Notes: generated by a model not told the origin, from the letters alone. Shown: positions 25,434-34,215, counted from the stretch's first letter. The stretch: DNA of 64,000 nt from Glycomyces xiaoerkulensis (GCF_002798405.1 NZ_PGGV01000033.1:1-64000), one strand, 5' to 3'. A program made the numbers and translations.

Positions 25434-25531
25434 GGCGGCCTTGGTAGAGTTCCGCACGGATCGCCCGCAGCGATCCGAGGTCAGGCGCTCGTCCGGGAGC
25501 GCCTTCCGGTTCGAATCCGGTCCTGGCCGCC
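25434..25531 (+). other. Degenerate tRNA-like sequence
   Basis: Closing arms GGCGGCC and GGCCGCC pair across 98 bases. Inside, stem GATCG/CGATC holds loop CCCGCAG (an Ala CGC-like anticodon loop, but with C instead of U at position 33). GGTCAG looks like a tRNA-Ala variable region. An extra 8-bp hairpin (AGGCGCTC/GAGCGCCT) follows, and then a good T-arm (CCGGTTCGAATCCGG). The 5' strand of the D-arm is missing. It looks like a decayed or rearranged tRNA rather than a working one. Confidence 0.4.
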
Positions 25532-25570
25532 GCGCCCGTCCGGGCGATCCGGCTATCTTCGAGGGGTATG

Positions 25571-25602
25571 GGCCCTGATCGGCGTCACCGCCGATCAGGG
25601 CC
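25571..25602 (-). terminator. Terminator after the dehalogenase gene
   Basis: A perfect 14-bp stem (GGCCCTGATCGGCG, loop TCAC, complement) begins 10 bases beyond the stop at 25613. Confidence 0.65.
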
Positions 25603-25612
25603 TCTCCGCCGC

Positions 25613-26461
25613 TCAGTGCGGCTCGCCCACCAGTCCGGCGATCGCAGCCGCGATCGCCTCGGGGGCGTCCTCGGGCGCGTGGTGGCCGACCTCGCCGAGG
25701 TCCTCGACCCGCAGTCCCGCGACGTGCTCCCTCGCCCAGGCCACCACCGGCGGCGGGACCACGCTCGGCGGCGCGGTGGTGAGCAGGATCTTCGGGACCT
25801 CCGGCGTGGACGCCATCCACTTGCCGTACGCCTCGAACCGCTCGGCCACCTCCTTCGGCTCGCCGTCGAGCGGGATCTCCCGCGGCCACTGCAGCAGCGG
25901 GCGGCGGGACTCCGGAGTCGGGTACGGGCTGCGGTAGACGGCCAGGTCCCGATCCGAGATGCCCGGATTGGTGGCGCGCAGGGCCTGCTCGATGAACCAG
26001 TTCTCTTCGAGCGCCATCCGCTCGCCCGCGCCGGGCGTGCGGAGCCGCTGGAACTGCTCCACCGCCGGCTCGGGGAACTCGTCCCAGGTCAGGGGCCGCA
26101 GGAACGTCTCCGTAAGCACCATGCCCTTGGTGCGTCCGGGATGCCTTGCGGCCCAATCGAGGGCGAGCGCCCCGCCCCAGTCGTAGCCGGCGAGGACGAC
26201 CTGATCGAGGCCGACCGCCTCCATCCACGCCTCCAGGTGATCGGCGTGGTCGGCGAAGCGGTAGGCGATGCCGGGCTTGCCGGAGCCGCCCATGCCGATC
26301 AGGTCCGGGGCCAGGACCCGCGCCCCGCCGCTGAGGCGCGGGACCACCTCCCGCCAGATGTGGGAGGAGGTCGGATTCCCGTGCAGGAGCACCACGGCGG
26401 TGTCCCCGCGGCCCTCGTCGACGTAGGTCATGTGCGAGTCGAGTACTGAAGTCTGGGGCAT
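25613..26461 (-). CDS. Haloalkane dehalogenase-like alpha/beta hydrolase
   Basis: The enzyme (282 aa) has the DhaA/LinB-type layout. HGNPTSSHIWREVVP gives the halide-binding Asn29. GYDWGGALA places nucleophile Asp94 with halide-binding Trp95 beside it. The catalytic His lies in GHHAPEDAPEAI near residue 264. It would hydrolyse carbon-halogen bonds to alcohol and halide. The true substrate is unknown, and some relatives act on other esters or epoxides. AAAGGAG precedes the ATG at 26461. It follows the SnoaL-like gene by 26 bases, probably as one operon controlled by the divergent MarR protein. Confidence 0.88.
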   Translation of the reverse strand: MPQTSVLDSHMTYVDEGRGDTAVVLLHGNPTSSHIWREVVPRLSGGARVLAPDLIGMGGSGKPGIAYRFADHADHLEAWMEAVGLDQVVLAGYDWGGALALDWAARHPGRTKGMVLTETFLRPLTWDEFPEPAVEQFQRLRTPGAGERMALEENWFIEQALRATNPGISDRDLAVYRSPYPTPESRRPLLQWPREIPLDGEPKEVAERFEAYGKWMASTPEVPKILLTTAPPSVVPPPVVAWAREHVAGLRVEDLGEVGHHAPEDAPEAIAAAIAGLVGEPH

Positions 26462-26487
26462 TGCCGGTCTCCTTTCGGCGCCGGGGC

Positions 26488-26919
26488 TCATTCGGCCTGC
26501 GCCAGCGGCGCGGTGCGGGTGTTCGGGGTGATGTCCATCAGCGAGAACCGCCAGCCGTCGCCGGTGCGGCGGGCCTCGTGCCGGTAGCGGGCGGTCAGCA
26601 GCGACACGCTGCCGTCGGCGAGCGTGAACACGACGTTGGCCACCGAGCGGATCCGCGCGGTGTCGCCGTCGAGGTCGATGATCGGGTTCGCCGGGGAGTG
26701 GAACGTGCCCGAGTAGTCGGCGTGCGCCGATCCGGCGATCCCGGCGAGGGCCTCCAGGCCCTCGGCCTCGCCGGCGGGCGTGCGCGCGACGACGTCGTCG
26801 GTGAAGACCTCGCCGAGGCGGTCGAACCGGCGCTCGTCGAGCAGTTGCGCCCCGCGGGCGAGCAGTTCGGTGATCTCGGCGCGGTCGCTGAGGTCCCGCA
26901 GCGTTTCGTGGTCGGTCAT
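26488..26919 (-). CDS. SnoaL-like/NTF2-fold protein
   Basis: This 143-aa protein of the NTF2-like superfamily opens with the SnoaL_4 pattern (DRAEITELLARGAQLLDERR, then FDRLGEVFTDDVV). The conical fold typically forms a small enzyme or ligand pocket. GDTARIRSVANVVF and RTGDGWRFSLMDITP are typical late strands. The substrate cannot be named. It is the first gene of a two-gene operon with the dehalogenase and diverges from a MarR regulator across a 93-bp region with inverted repeats. Confidence 0.8.
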   Translation of the reverse strand: MTDHETLRDLSDRAEITELLARGAQLLDERRFDRLGEVFTDDVVARTPAGEAEGLEALAGIAGSAHADYSGTFHSPANPIIDLDGDTARIRSVANVVFTLADGSVSLLTARYRHEARRTGDGWRFSLMDITPNTRTAPLAQAE

Positions 26920-26944
26920 GGGTTCGCCTTCCTGGTGTTAGAGT

Positions 26945-26993
26945 CACTAACGTTCGTTGCCCTAACGAATATAAACCGTTAGTGAGACTAACG
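26945..26993. promoter_or_regulatory. MarR-type operators between SnoaL-like gene and marR
   Basis: An inverted repeat CGTTAGT-GAG-ACTAACG (26977-26993) overlaps the -35 position of the marR promoter. Another ACTAACG half-site is at 26946-26952. A second pair, TCGTT and AACGA, lies at 26954-26968. Confidence 0.6.
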
Positions 26994-27012
26994 CAAGGCG
27001 TAGTATCGGGGC

Positions 27013-27495
27013 ATGGACAGACCAGCCGGGACGCGGCCCGGGCCGCGCGGCCACTCGCCCGCACGGCTGCGCGCCCAGTTCGGGCGGCTGCTCGGCATGG
27101 CCGCCTCCCACAGCTCCCGGCTCGTCAACGAGCGCCTCGGCGAGGTGGGGGCCCGCAAGTACCACTTCGCGCTCCTGGCCACGCTCGACGAGTACGGGCC
27201 CGCCAGCCAGGCCGAGCTGTCGGACCGGACCGGCATCTACCGCTCCGACGTGGTCGCCGCGGTCAACGAGCTGGTCGACGGCGGATACGCCGAGCGGCGT
27301 CCGGACCCGGCCGACCGGCGCCGGAACGTCATCACCATGACCGAGGCCGGGAACGAGCACCTGGCCCGGCTCGACCGGATCCTCGCCGGGGTCAACGAGG
27401 AGCTGCTGGCCCCATTCGACGAGCGCGAGCGGGCCCAACTGTCCGACCTGCTGGGCCGGTTCAACGAGCACATGGGCGGCGAGCCCCCGCTCTGA
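27013..27495 (+). CDS. MarR-family transcriptional regulator
   Basis: This 160-aa winged-helix regulator has the MarR core. It has helices AARKYHFALLATL-like (GARKYHFALLATLDEYGP), the recognition region SQAELSDRTGIYRSDVVAAV and the wing RRPDPADRRRNVITMTEAG. Family members bind small phenolic or hydrophobic ligands and release DNA. It diverges from the SnoaL/dehalogenase operon and probably controls both directions. TAGTAT ends 6 bases before the ATG, so the mRNA is likely leaderless. Its stop abuts the convergent aldehyde dehydrogenase stop with no gap. Confidence 0.88.
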   Translation: MDRPAGTRPGPRGHSPARLRAQFGRLLGMAASHSSRLVNERLGEVGARKYHFALLATLDEYGPASQAELSDRTGIYRSDVVAAVNELVDGGYAERRPDPADRRRNVITMTEAGNEHLARLDRILAGVNEELLAPFDERERAQLSDLLGRFNEHMGGEPPL

Positions 27496-28875
27496 TCAGC
27501 GCAGGCGGCGCAGGAGCTTCTCCTTCACCGAGGTGAACGGCGGGTAGGCAACTTGCAGTGTGTCCGGGTTGAGCGGCTTGTCGAACACCGCCTTGGCGTG
27601 GCTGAACGCCTCGAGCGACCACCTGCCGTGGTAGGAGCCGGTCCCCGAGTGTCCGATCCCGCCGAACGGCAGCGCGGCCACGTCGCTGTGCGCCATCGGC
27701 GCGTTGAACCCGACCGCGCCCGAGGAGGTGCGGGTCAGCAGCCTGCGCCGGGTCGCCTCGGAGCCGGTGAACGCGTAGAGCGCCAGCGGCTTCTCGCCGG
27801 CGAGGATGTGGCCGATCGCCTCGTCGAGGTCGTCGGCGGCGAGGATCGGCAGGACGGGCCCGAAGACCTCCTCGCGCATCACGGCGTCGCCGGGGCCCAC
27901 GTCGGCCAGGACCGTGGGGGCGATGTAGCGGTCCTCGCGGTTGCGCCCGCCGCCGCATACCAGGCGCCCCTCGTCCAGGAGTCCGGTCAGTCGGTCGAAG
28001 GACGCCTCGTCGACGATGCGCCCGTAGTCTGGGCTGTCGACCGGGGAGTGGCCGTACATCTCGCGCACCGCCTCGGCCAGGTGCCGCTCCAGGTCCGGGC
28101 CGACGCCGTCCACGGCGATGACGTAGTCGGGGGCCACGCAGGTCTGCCCGGCGTTCATGAACTTGCCCCACACGATCCGCCGCGCCGCGGCCGCCAGGTC
28201 GACGCCCGGCTCGACGATGGCGGGCGACTTGCCGCCGAGTTCGAGCGTGTACGGGGTCAGGTGCTCGGCGCAGGCGCGCGCCACGATCCTGCCGACGTGC
28301 GCCGAGCCGGTGAAGAACACGTGGTCGAACCGCTCCTCGAGCAGTGAGGCGGCGGTGTCGGGGCCGCCTTCGACGACGGTGATCGCTTCGGGGTCGAGGA
28401 ACTCCTCGACCAGGCGCGCGAGCACGGCCGAGGTCCGCCCGGTCCGTTCGGAGGGCTTGAGGACGACCGCGTTGCCGGCGGCGATCGCACCGGCGAGCGG
28501 TTCGAGGACCAGCCGGACGGGGTAGTTGAACGGCCCCATGATCAGGACCGTGCCCAGCGGCTCGCGCAGGTAGTAGGACCTGCCCGGCTGCAGGTACGAG
28601 GGGGTGTGGACCCGCTTGGGCCGCAGCCAGGAGCGCAGTCGCTTGCGCATGAGCCGCACCTCGGCCGCCACGGCGTCGATCTCGGTGACGAACGATTCGG
28701 GCTCGGCCTTGCCGAGGTCGTCCCGCAGGGCCTCGGCGAGTTCGTCGCCGCCTTCGCGGAGCATCCGGTCGAGGGCCTTGAGCTGCGCCAGCCGCCACGG
28801 GACCGGCTTGGTCCGCCCGGCCTCGTAGTAGCTGCGCAGTGGTGCGACGGTGCCGGATGTGCTCACGCTGGTCAT
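27496..28875 (-). CDS. NAD(P)-dependent aldehyde dehydrogenase (class 3 type)
   Basis: This 459-aa enzyme oxidises aldehydes to acids. GPFNYPVRLVLEPLAGAIAAG and VLKPSERT form the cofactor site, FFTGSAHVGR is the nucleotide loop, LELGGKSP holds general base Glu212, and NAGQTCVAPDY holds catalytic Cys246. The short N-terminus and the C-terminal segment (YPPFTSVKEKLLRRLR) fit the fatty-aldehyde/class 3 group. I use the ATG at 28875 rather than the TTG just before it. TACCCT ends 6 bases upstream, which suggests leaderless translation. Detoxification of aldehydes is likely, but the substrate is not defined. Confidence 0.9.
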   Translation of the reverse strand: MTSVSTSGTVAPLRSYYEAGRTKPVPWRLAQLKALDRMLREGGDELAEALRDDLGKAEPESFVTEIDAVAAEVRLMRKRLRSWLRPKRVHTPSYLQPGRSYYLREPLGTVLIMGPFNYPVRLVLEPLAGAIAAGNAVVLKPSERTGRTSAVLARLVEEFLDPEAITVVEGGPDTAASLLEERFDHVFFTGSAHVGRIVARACAEHLTPYTLELGGKSPAIVEPGVDLAAAARRIVWGKFMNAGQTCVAPDYVIAVDGVGPDLERHLAEAVREMYGHSPVDSPDYGRIVDEASFDRLTGLLDEGRLVCGGGRNREDRYIAPTVLADVGPGDAVMREEVFGPVLPILAADDLDEAIGHILAGEKPLALYAFTGSEATRRRLLTRTSSGAVGFNAPMAHSDVAALPFGGIGHSGTGSYHGRWSLEAFSHAKAVFDKPLNPDTLQVAYPPFTSVKEKLLRRLR

Positions 28876-28962
28876 CAATAGAGGGTAGCCCCCGGTCGCC
28901 GCGGATGCGGATCATGCCGGACAGTGCGGGCGCGGCCCTCAGGCTCCGCGAGGGGCGGCGGT

Positions 28963-29745
28963 TCAAGCGGCGTAGACGTCCCAGCTCAGGCGGGCCAGCA
29001 GCGCGACGACGGCTACCACCAGCACGATGCGGACGAACTTCGAGCCCCTCGCCATCGCCATGTGCGCGCCGACGTACGCGCCGGTGATCGTGGCCGCGGC
29101 CATGGCCAGGCCGAGCGTCCACCAGAGGTGGCCCTGGAGGCCGAATACGACGAGCGCACCGAGGTTGGTGGCGGCGTTGACGACCTTCGTGTGGGCCGAG
29201 GCGGTGACGTAGTCGAATCCGAGCAGGGAGGTGAAGGCCACCGCCAGGAAGATGCCGGTGCCGGGGCCGATGATGCCGTCGTAGAAGGCGACGGCGACCC
29301 CGCAGGCGAGCATCACGGCGGCGGCCCGCCAGTGGGTCCGCGTTCTCGGTCTGGGGTCGACGCCGAGGCGGGGGTTGGCGACCACCAGGATGAGGACCGC
29401 CAGCAGGACGGCGATCACGATGGGCCGCAGCGCCGCCGAAGAGACGGCCGCGGCCGCGGCGGCTCCGGCGCCCGAGGCGGCCAGCGCCAGGCCGGTCGTC
29501 GGCCACAGCAGTCCGTGGTCGAGCTTGATTTTGCGCGCGTAGGCGATCGAGGAGGTGGTGGTGCCGAACACGGAGCCGAGCTTGTTGGTGCCCAGCAGGG
29601 TCGCCACGGGCGCCTGCGGGAAGGCCACCATGAGGGCGGGCAGCGAGACCAGGCCGCCGCCGCCCACGACCGCGTCGATCCAGCCGGCGAACAGTGCGGC
29701 CGCGACCAGCAGGGCGATCAGCGAGGCGTCGAGTTCCACGGGCAC
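28963..29745 (-). CDS. TSUP (TauE/SafE) family membrane permease
   Basis: This 260-aa protein has about eight hydrophobic helices in two repeated halves. Family hallmarks are GWIDAVVGGGGLVSLPAL near the N-terminus and FYDGIIGPGTGIFLAVAF in the second half. TSUP proteins move sulfite, sulfonates or other small organic anions across the membrane. The cargo cannot be read from sequence. Translation starts at GTG 29745 on the longest good frame. It stands alone between the aldehyde dehydrogenase and the TnpB-like gene. Confidence 0.88.
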   Translation of the reverse strand: MPVELDASLIALLVAAALFAGWIDAVVGGGGLVSLPALMVAFPQAPVATLLGTNKLGSVFGTTTSSIAYARKIKLDHGLLWPTTGLALAASGAGAAAAAAVSSAALRPIVIAVLLAVLILVVANPRLGVDPRPRTRTHWRAAAVMLACGVAVAFYDGIIGPGTGIFLAVAFTSLLGFDYVTASAHTKVVNAATNLGALVVFGLQGHLWWTLGLAMAAATITGAYVGAHMAMARGSKFVRIVLVVAVVALLARLSWDVYAA

Positions 29746-29835
29746 CGGTGAAGCCTACTGGCCGACCGGCAAGTTCGACACGCCGATGAGGTGAGGAACA
29801 CGTGTCGGTGCGTAATCATCTGCTATCAACGGGTG

Positions 29836-30435
29836 ATGGACTTGACGAAACCCATGACCCACTTGGTGAAACGCGGCTACGAGTATACGTTCGCCCCCGA
29901 CGACCAGCAGCGCCGGAATCTGGAGGAGACGCTGGAAGCGGTTCAGACGGTGTACAACTGGTCGCTCGCGGTGTTCCAGCGGGAGTGGCGTCGCGGGGAG
30001 TCGAAGCTGAGCTACGCCGAGATCTCGTCGAGGCTGACCGCTTGGAAGAACCAGCCGGCGAACCGTTGGGTCAAGGCGTACTCGTCGGTGCCGCTCCAGC
30101 AGATCGTGCGGCAACTGCACACCGAGTACCACGCGTTCATCAACGGCCGCCGGCCCGAGCCGGCGCCGAAGGAACACGGGGAGCAGCGGGTCCTGGTCTA
30201 TTCGCGGGCGGGCTACTATCTCAAGGGCCGCGAGGTGAAGCTGGCCAAGCACCGGGAGCCGCTGCGGATCGATTGGGGCCTGGAGCGGCCCAACCGCGAG
30301 GACATCACCTCGATCACGGTGATCCGGGAGGACGGCGAGACGTGGCTGCTGCGGGTGGTGGCCGAGGAGTTCGTGGAGGTCCCGCGCCAGAAGCCGCCCG
30401 AATGCGGCGAGTGCGGCAGGGCGCTCGAAGACTGA
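29836..30435 (+). CDS. TnpB/OrfB-derived protein lacking the RuvC nuclease domain
   Basis: This 199-aa protein opens like an IS200/IS605 OrfB (TnpB). Residues 11-105 hold the helix-turn-helix region (RGYEYTFAPDDQQRRNLEET, YNWSLAVFQREW, SLPLQQIVRQLH-like VPLQQIVRQLHTEYHAFING). A beta-rich stretch (YYLKGREVKLAKHREPLRID) and a Trp-containing segment follow. The protein ends with CGECGRALED, half of a zinc finger. The RuvC catalytic blocks that follow in TnpB are absent. No TnpA or IS ends are visible, so it is a remnant or a domesticated protein. The start at ATG 29836 is the best of several. Confidence 0.7.
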   Translation: MDLTKPMTHLVKRGYEYTFAPDDQQRRNLEETLEAVQTVYNWSLAVFQREWRRGESKLSYAEISSRLTAWKNQPANRWVKAYSSVPLQQIVRQLHTEYHAFINGRRPEPAPKEHGEQRVLVYSRAGYYLKGREVKLAKHREPLRIDWGLERPNREDITSITVIREDGETWLLRVVAEEFVEVPRQKPPECGECGRALED

Positions 30436-30445
30436 GCGGCCCGGC

Positions 30446-30510
30446 CGTCCGGTGGGGCGACCGGACGAAATTGCGCCCGGCCGGGGAAACCCTTCAAACC
30501 CCGGCCGGGC
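30446..30510 (+). terminator. Two tandem hairpins after the TnpB-like gene
   Basis: Hairpin 1 is CGTCCGGT/ACCGGACG (30446-30467). Hairpin 2 is a perfect 12-bp stem GCCCGGCCGGGG with a 12-base loop (30475-30510). Hairpin 2 may also end transcription from the opposite strand (katA). The pair follows directly after the TnpB-like stop, where a guide RNA would lie in a true TnpB locus. Confidence 0.55.
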
Positions 30511-30625
30511 GGTTGTCGGCTCAGCTCGACGGTGACAGGGAGTCGATGCTGCTGAGCCTTGCCGAGGAGCCGCGGCGGTCCCGGGCGGCTTGGACGGGGC
30601 CGCCGCGCGCTCTCCGATTAGGAGC

Positions 30626-32095
30626 TCAACTGCGGAGCTCGTCCACGGCGGCCTTGAGCCGCTTCCCGAAGTCCTCGTCGGCCTTGGCGAAGTTCGCGAT
30701 GGCGCGCTCGGCGATGTCGTCGCGGCTGACCCCGGCGATGTCGCCGGACAGGTTCGCGATGAGGCGTTCCTTCTCGTCCTCGCTCATGAGGCGGTAGAGG
30801 TTCCCGGCCTGGACGAAGTCGTCGTCCTCTTCGTGCTTCGGGGTCTCCCACTCGCCGGTCGTCCCGTTCACGGCCACCGGGGCCCAGAGCGCCTGGTCGG
30901 TCTGGTCCGGGCCGCCGAAGGAGTTCGGCTCGTAGTTCTTCTGGCCGCCGTGGCGGCCGTCGTAGTAGAACCCGTCGCGGTTGCCGTTGCGCGCCTCGGT
31001 GGCGTGCGGCCGGTTCACCGGCAGGTGGTCGGCGTTGGCGCCGACGCGGTAGCGGTGGGCGTCGCCGTAGGCGAACAGGCGTCCCTGGAGCATCTTGTCG
31101 GGGCTCGGCCCGATGCCCGGCACGAAGTGCGCGGGGGAGAAGATCGACTGCTCGACCTCGGCGAAGATGTTCTGCGGGTTGCGGTTCAGCTCGAGCTTGC
31201 CGATCTCGATCGGCGGGTAGTCCTCGTGCGGCCAGACCTTGGTCAGGTCGAAGGGGTTGAACCGGTAGTTCGCGGCCTCGGCGGCGGGCATGATCTGGAC
31301 CTGCACCGTCCAGGTCGGGTAGTCGCCGCGCTCGATGGACTCGCGCAGGTCCCGCTGGTGGGAGTCGGGGTCGGATCCGGCGAGCTCGTCGGCCTCCTCG
31401 GAGGTGAGCGTCTTGATGCCCTGGTCGGTCTTGAAGTGGTACTTGACCCAGAACTGCTCGCCGGCCTCGTTGACCCACTGGTAGGTGTGGGAGCCGTAGC
31501 CGTTCATGTGCCGGTAGGAGGCCGGGATGCCGCGGTCGCCGAACAGCCAGGTGACCTGGTGGGTCGACTCGGGCGACAGGCCCCAGAAGTCCCAGACGTT
31601 GTCCGGCTCCTGGCTGCCGGTGTACGGGTCGCGCTTCTGGGTGTGGATGAAGTCGGGGAACTTGATCGTGTCCCGGATGAAGAACACCGGGGTGTTGTTG
31701 CCGACCAGGTCGTAGTTGCCCTCTTCGGTGTAGAACTTCAGCGCGAAGCCGCGCGGGTCGCGGACGGCGTCGGCGGCGCCGAGGTTCCCGGCGACGGTCG
31801 AGAAGCGCAGGAAGGTCTCGGTCTCCTTGCCCACGCGCGAAAGGAACGCGGCCCTGGTGTACTCGGTGACGTCGGCGGTCACGGTGAACTTGCCGTAGGC
31901 GCCGGCGCCGCGCGCGTGGACGACGCGCTCGGGGATGCGCTCGCGGTTGAAGTGGGCGAGCTTCTCCAGCAGGACCTGGTCCTGGATGAGCAGCGGCCCG
32001 CCAACGCCGGCGGCCTCGCTCTGGTTGTTGTTCGCCACCGGAGCGCCGGACTCGGTGGTCAGCGGCCCCGCGGCGTTGTCGAACTGTTCGCTCAT
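30626..32095 (-). CDS. katA: Monofunctional haem catalase
   Basis: This is a small-subunit catalase (489 aa) that decomposes hydrogen peroxide. The active-site His is in [13 protein letters not shown], the distal Asn region is in [11 protein letters not shown], and the haem-ligand Tyr is in [13 protein letters not shown]. The length is typical of the clade. It diverges from a Fur-family regulator with a palindromic box between them, the usual catA-catR arrangement, so peroxide should induce it by releasing the repressor. The ATG is at 32095. Confidence 0.95.
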   Translation of the reverse strand: MSEQFDNAAGPLTTESGAPVANNNQSEAAGVGGPLLIQDQVLLEKLAHFNRERIPERVVHARGAGAYGKFTVTADVTEYTRAAFLSRVGKETETFLRFSTVAGNLGAADAVRDPRGFALKFYTEEGNYDLVGNNTPVFFIRDTIKFPDFIHTQKRDPYTGSQEPDNVWDFWGLSPESTHQVTWLFGDRGIPASYRHMNGYGSHTYQWVNEAGEQFWVKYHFKTDQGIKTLTSEEADELAGSDPDSHQRDLRESIERGDYPTWTVQVQIMPAAEAANYRFNPFDLTKVWPHEDYPPIEIGKLELNRNPQNIFAEVEQSIFSPAHFVPGIGPSPDKMLQGRLFAYGDAHRYRVGANADHLPVNRPHATEARNGNRDGFYYDGRHGGQKNYEPNSFGGPDQTDQALWAPVAVNGTTGEWETPKHEEDDDFVQAGNLYRLMSEDEKERLIANLSGDIAGVSRDDIAERAIANFAKADEDFGKRLKAAVDELRS

Positions 32096-32178
32096 TGAGC
32101 GGCCTCTCCTACTTGTTGAACGGCGCGGCGGACGGAGGTGATCCGGACCGCCGCCCGTGCGGTCGACTCGATCCTAGC

Positions 32179-32193
32179 TTAGACTCTGTCTAA
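32179..32193. promoter_or_regulatory. Fur/PerR-type box (site 1)
   Basis: The perfect inverted repeat TTAGACTCTGTCTAA lies 84 bases upstream of katA and 87 bases upstream of the regulator. This form matches FurA/CatR-type boxes of actinobacteria. Confidence 0.75.
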
Positions 32194-32238
32194 TGAAAGA
32201 TCCAGTCCGGGGTAAGTGGTGACACAGTGTTCTTCCTG

Positions 32239-32253
32239 CTAGAGTGGGACTAA
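32239..32253. promoter_or_regulatory. Possible second Fur box near the regulator start
   Basis: CTAGAGTGGGACTAA matches the first box at 10 of 15 positions and ends 27 bases before the regulator ATG, in position for autoregulation. Confidence 0.4.
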
Positions 32254-32280
32254 CGCCCCAAAGTACCCTGAGAGAAAGAC

Positions 32281-32697
32281 ATGAGTGACCTTGTTACGCG
32301 TCTGCGCAGGCACGCCTGGCGCATGACTCCCCAACGTCGAGTGATCGCCGAGACGCTCGACGGCGCTCATGTGCACTACACCGCCGACGAAATCCTGGAC
32401 CGCGCCTGCCGGCTCATGCCCGAGATCTCCCGCGCCACGGTCTACAACACCCTCAACGAGATGGTGGCCCTAGGCGAGGTCCTCGAGCTCAACCTCGACG
32501 GCCGCTCCAAACGCTACGACCCGAACATCGAGCACGACCACCACCACCTCATCTGCGACGGCTGCGGCGCCACCCGCGACGTCCACACCCTCGCCGACCC
32601 GCTCGACTCGCTGCCCGGCGACGAGCGCCACGGCTTCGCCGTCGCCGAGGCCTCGATCACCTTCCGGGGCCTGTGCCCCGACTGCCGCCGGTCCTGA
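32281..32697 (+). CDS. catR: Fur-family peroxide regulator (CatR/PerR type)
   Basis: This 138-aa metal-dependent repressor has an N-terminal winged helix (residues 10-80) with RMTPQRRVIAETL and the recognition helix region EISRATVYNTLNEM. The dimerisation domain carries the regulatory-metal block HDHHHLICDGCG and a second cysteine pair CPDCRRS for structural zinc. Oxidation of the metal site by peroxide would release DNA. The symbol follows the arrangement with catalase. GAGAGAAAG precedes the ATG. Confidence 0.88.
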   Translation: MSDLVTRLRRHAWRMTPQRRVIAETLDGAHVHYTADEILDRACRLMPEISRATVYNTLNEMVALGEVLELNLDGRSKRYDPNIEHDHHHLICDGCGATRDVHTLADPLDSLPGDERHGFAVAEASITFRGLCPDCRRS

Positions 32698-32783
32698 GCC
32701 GACCGGCTCGCCGGAGCTCGCGCGAGGCCGCAAAAGCGCCGACGACACCCGCCGCCCCCGGCCGGGTCGATAAGCTCCCTCGC

Positions 32784-34163
32784 ATGAGGCTCTCGAAGGA
32801 ATCCGGGAAATCCCCCATCTGGAATACGCGTCCGACGTTCCTTCACTCCGACCGGCCGCTGGCCAAGTACGTCGGCCGCCCCGCCGCGGAGTTCCTCCGG
32901 ATCGAGCCCTCCGGCGGCATCGTCCTGCTCGCCTGCGCCGCGATCGCCCTGCTGTGGGCCAACTCCCCCTGGTCGGGTTCCTACGACGGCGTGTGGGGCA
33001 TGGAGATCGTCTTCGACTTCGGCGGATTCGAGCTCCACCACAGCCTCAAGGACTGGATCAACGACGGGCTGATGGCGTTCTTCTTCTTCGTGGTCGGCAT
33101 GGAGATCAAGAGCGAGATCGTCGCCGGGCACCTGCGGGACGTACGGAACGCCGTCGCGCCCATAGCCGGCGCGATCGGCGGCATGGTCGCACCGGCCGCG
33201 ATCTACCTCGCCTTCAACGCCGGCACCGACGCCGCGCACGGCTGGGGCATCCCGATGGCCACCGACATCGCCTTCGCCATCGGCATCCTGGCGCTGTTCG
33301 GCGACCGCATCCCGTCCCCGGCCCGGATCTTCCTGCTCACCCTGGCGATCGTCGACGACCTCGGCGCGATCGCCGTGATCGCCCTGTTCTACACCGACGA
33401 CCTGTCCACCGAATGGCTCCTGGTCGCCGGGGTGCTCGTCGTCGTCGCGGTCGCGCTGCGCGTCCTGAACGTCTGGTACGGACCGGTCTACCTCGTCATC
33501 GGCGTGCTGCTGTGGCTCGCCACCCTCGAATCGGGCGTGCACGCCACCGTCGCCGGCGTGGTGATGGGATTCATCATCAGCGCCCGGCCGCTGCTGGACC
33601 CCCGGGCGGCGCACTCCGCCGCCCAGGAGATGGCCGAGGGCGGGCTGACCCACGAGGAGACCGAGCGGATCTCCCGGCTCGCCAAGGAGACGGTGCCGCC
33701 GACGCAGCGGCTCCAGCACCGGTTCCACCCGTTCTCCTCGTTCCTGGTGCTGCCGCTGTTCGCGCTCGCGAACGCGGGCATGCCGCTGAGTGCCGACATG
33801 CTGAGCGCGGCGATCGGCTCGGCGGTGACGGTCGGCATCGCCGGCGGTCTGGTGGTCGGCAAGTTCGGCGGGGTGATCCTGGCGACCTGGATCGCGGTCA
33901 AGGCCGGACTCGGCCGCCTGCCCGAGGGGACCTCGTGGCGGCTCCTGAGCGGCCTGGCCGCGGTGGCCGGCGTGGGGTTCACCGTGGCGCTGTTCATCAC
34001 CGAGCTGGCCTTCCGCGGCGGCGACGCCGGGATGATGACCGACGAGGCCAAGCTCGGCGTGCTGGGCGGATCGCTCCTGGCGGCCTGCCTGGGCGCGGCG
34101 CTGCTGAAGCTGTCGACTCCGAAGCGGACCGCTGCGCTGGAGGACGCGACCGGGGAGCGTTAG
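32784..34163 (+). CDS. nhaA: Na+/H+ antiporter NhaA
   Basis: This is a 459-aa membrane antiporter with about 12 helices, exporting sodium in exchange for protons. The ion-binding aspartates are present at Asp191-Asp192 (AIVDDLGAI), with the upstream conserved Asp161 in PMATDIAFA. KDWINDGLMAFFFFVVGMEI is the family N-terminal signature. The protein is longer than E. coli NhaA because of N- and C-terminal polar extensions, as is common in actinobacteria. TAAGCT ends 7 bases before the ATG, so translation may be leaderless. Confidence 0.93.
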   Translation: MRLSKESGKSPIWNTRPTFLHSDRPLAKYVGRPAAEFLRIEPSGGIVLLACAAIALLWANSPWSGSYDGVWGMEIVFDFGGFELHHSLKDWINDGLMAFFFFVVGMEIKSEIVAGHLRDVRNAVAPIAGAIGGMVAPAAIYLAFNAGTDAAHGWGIPMATDIAFAIGILALFGDRIPSPARIFLLTLAIVDDLGAIAVIALFYTDDLSTEWLLVAGVLVVVAVALRVLNVWYGPVYLVIGVLLWLATLESGVHATVAGVVMGFIISARPLLDPRAAHSAAQEMAEGGLTHEETERISRLAKETVPPTQRLQHRFHPFSSFLVLPLFALANAGMPLSADMLSAAIGSAVTVGIAGGLVVGKFGGVILATWIAVKAGLGRLPEGTSWRLLSGLAAVAGVGFTVALFITELAFRGGDAGMMTDEAKLGVLGGSLLAACLGAALLKLSTPKRTAALEDATGER

Positions 34164-34215
34164 GCTTGGCCTACGGTTTTCACGAGCGACTCGACCTTAG
34201 AGTGAGGACATCGCA

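Noticed and set aside
25434-25531. Selenocysteine tRNA
   Set aside because: The length (98 bases) and the extra arm suggested it, but no TCA anticodon sits in a loop and the D-arm is absent.
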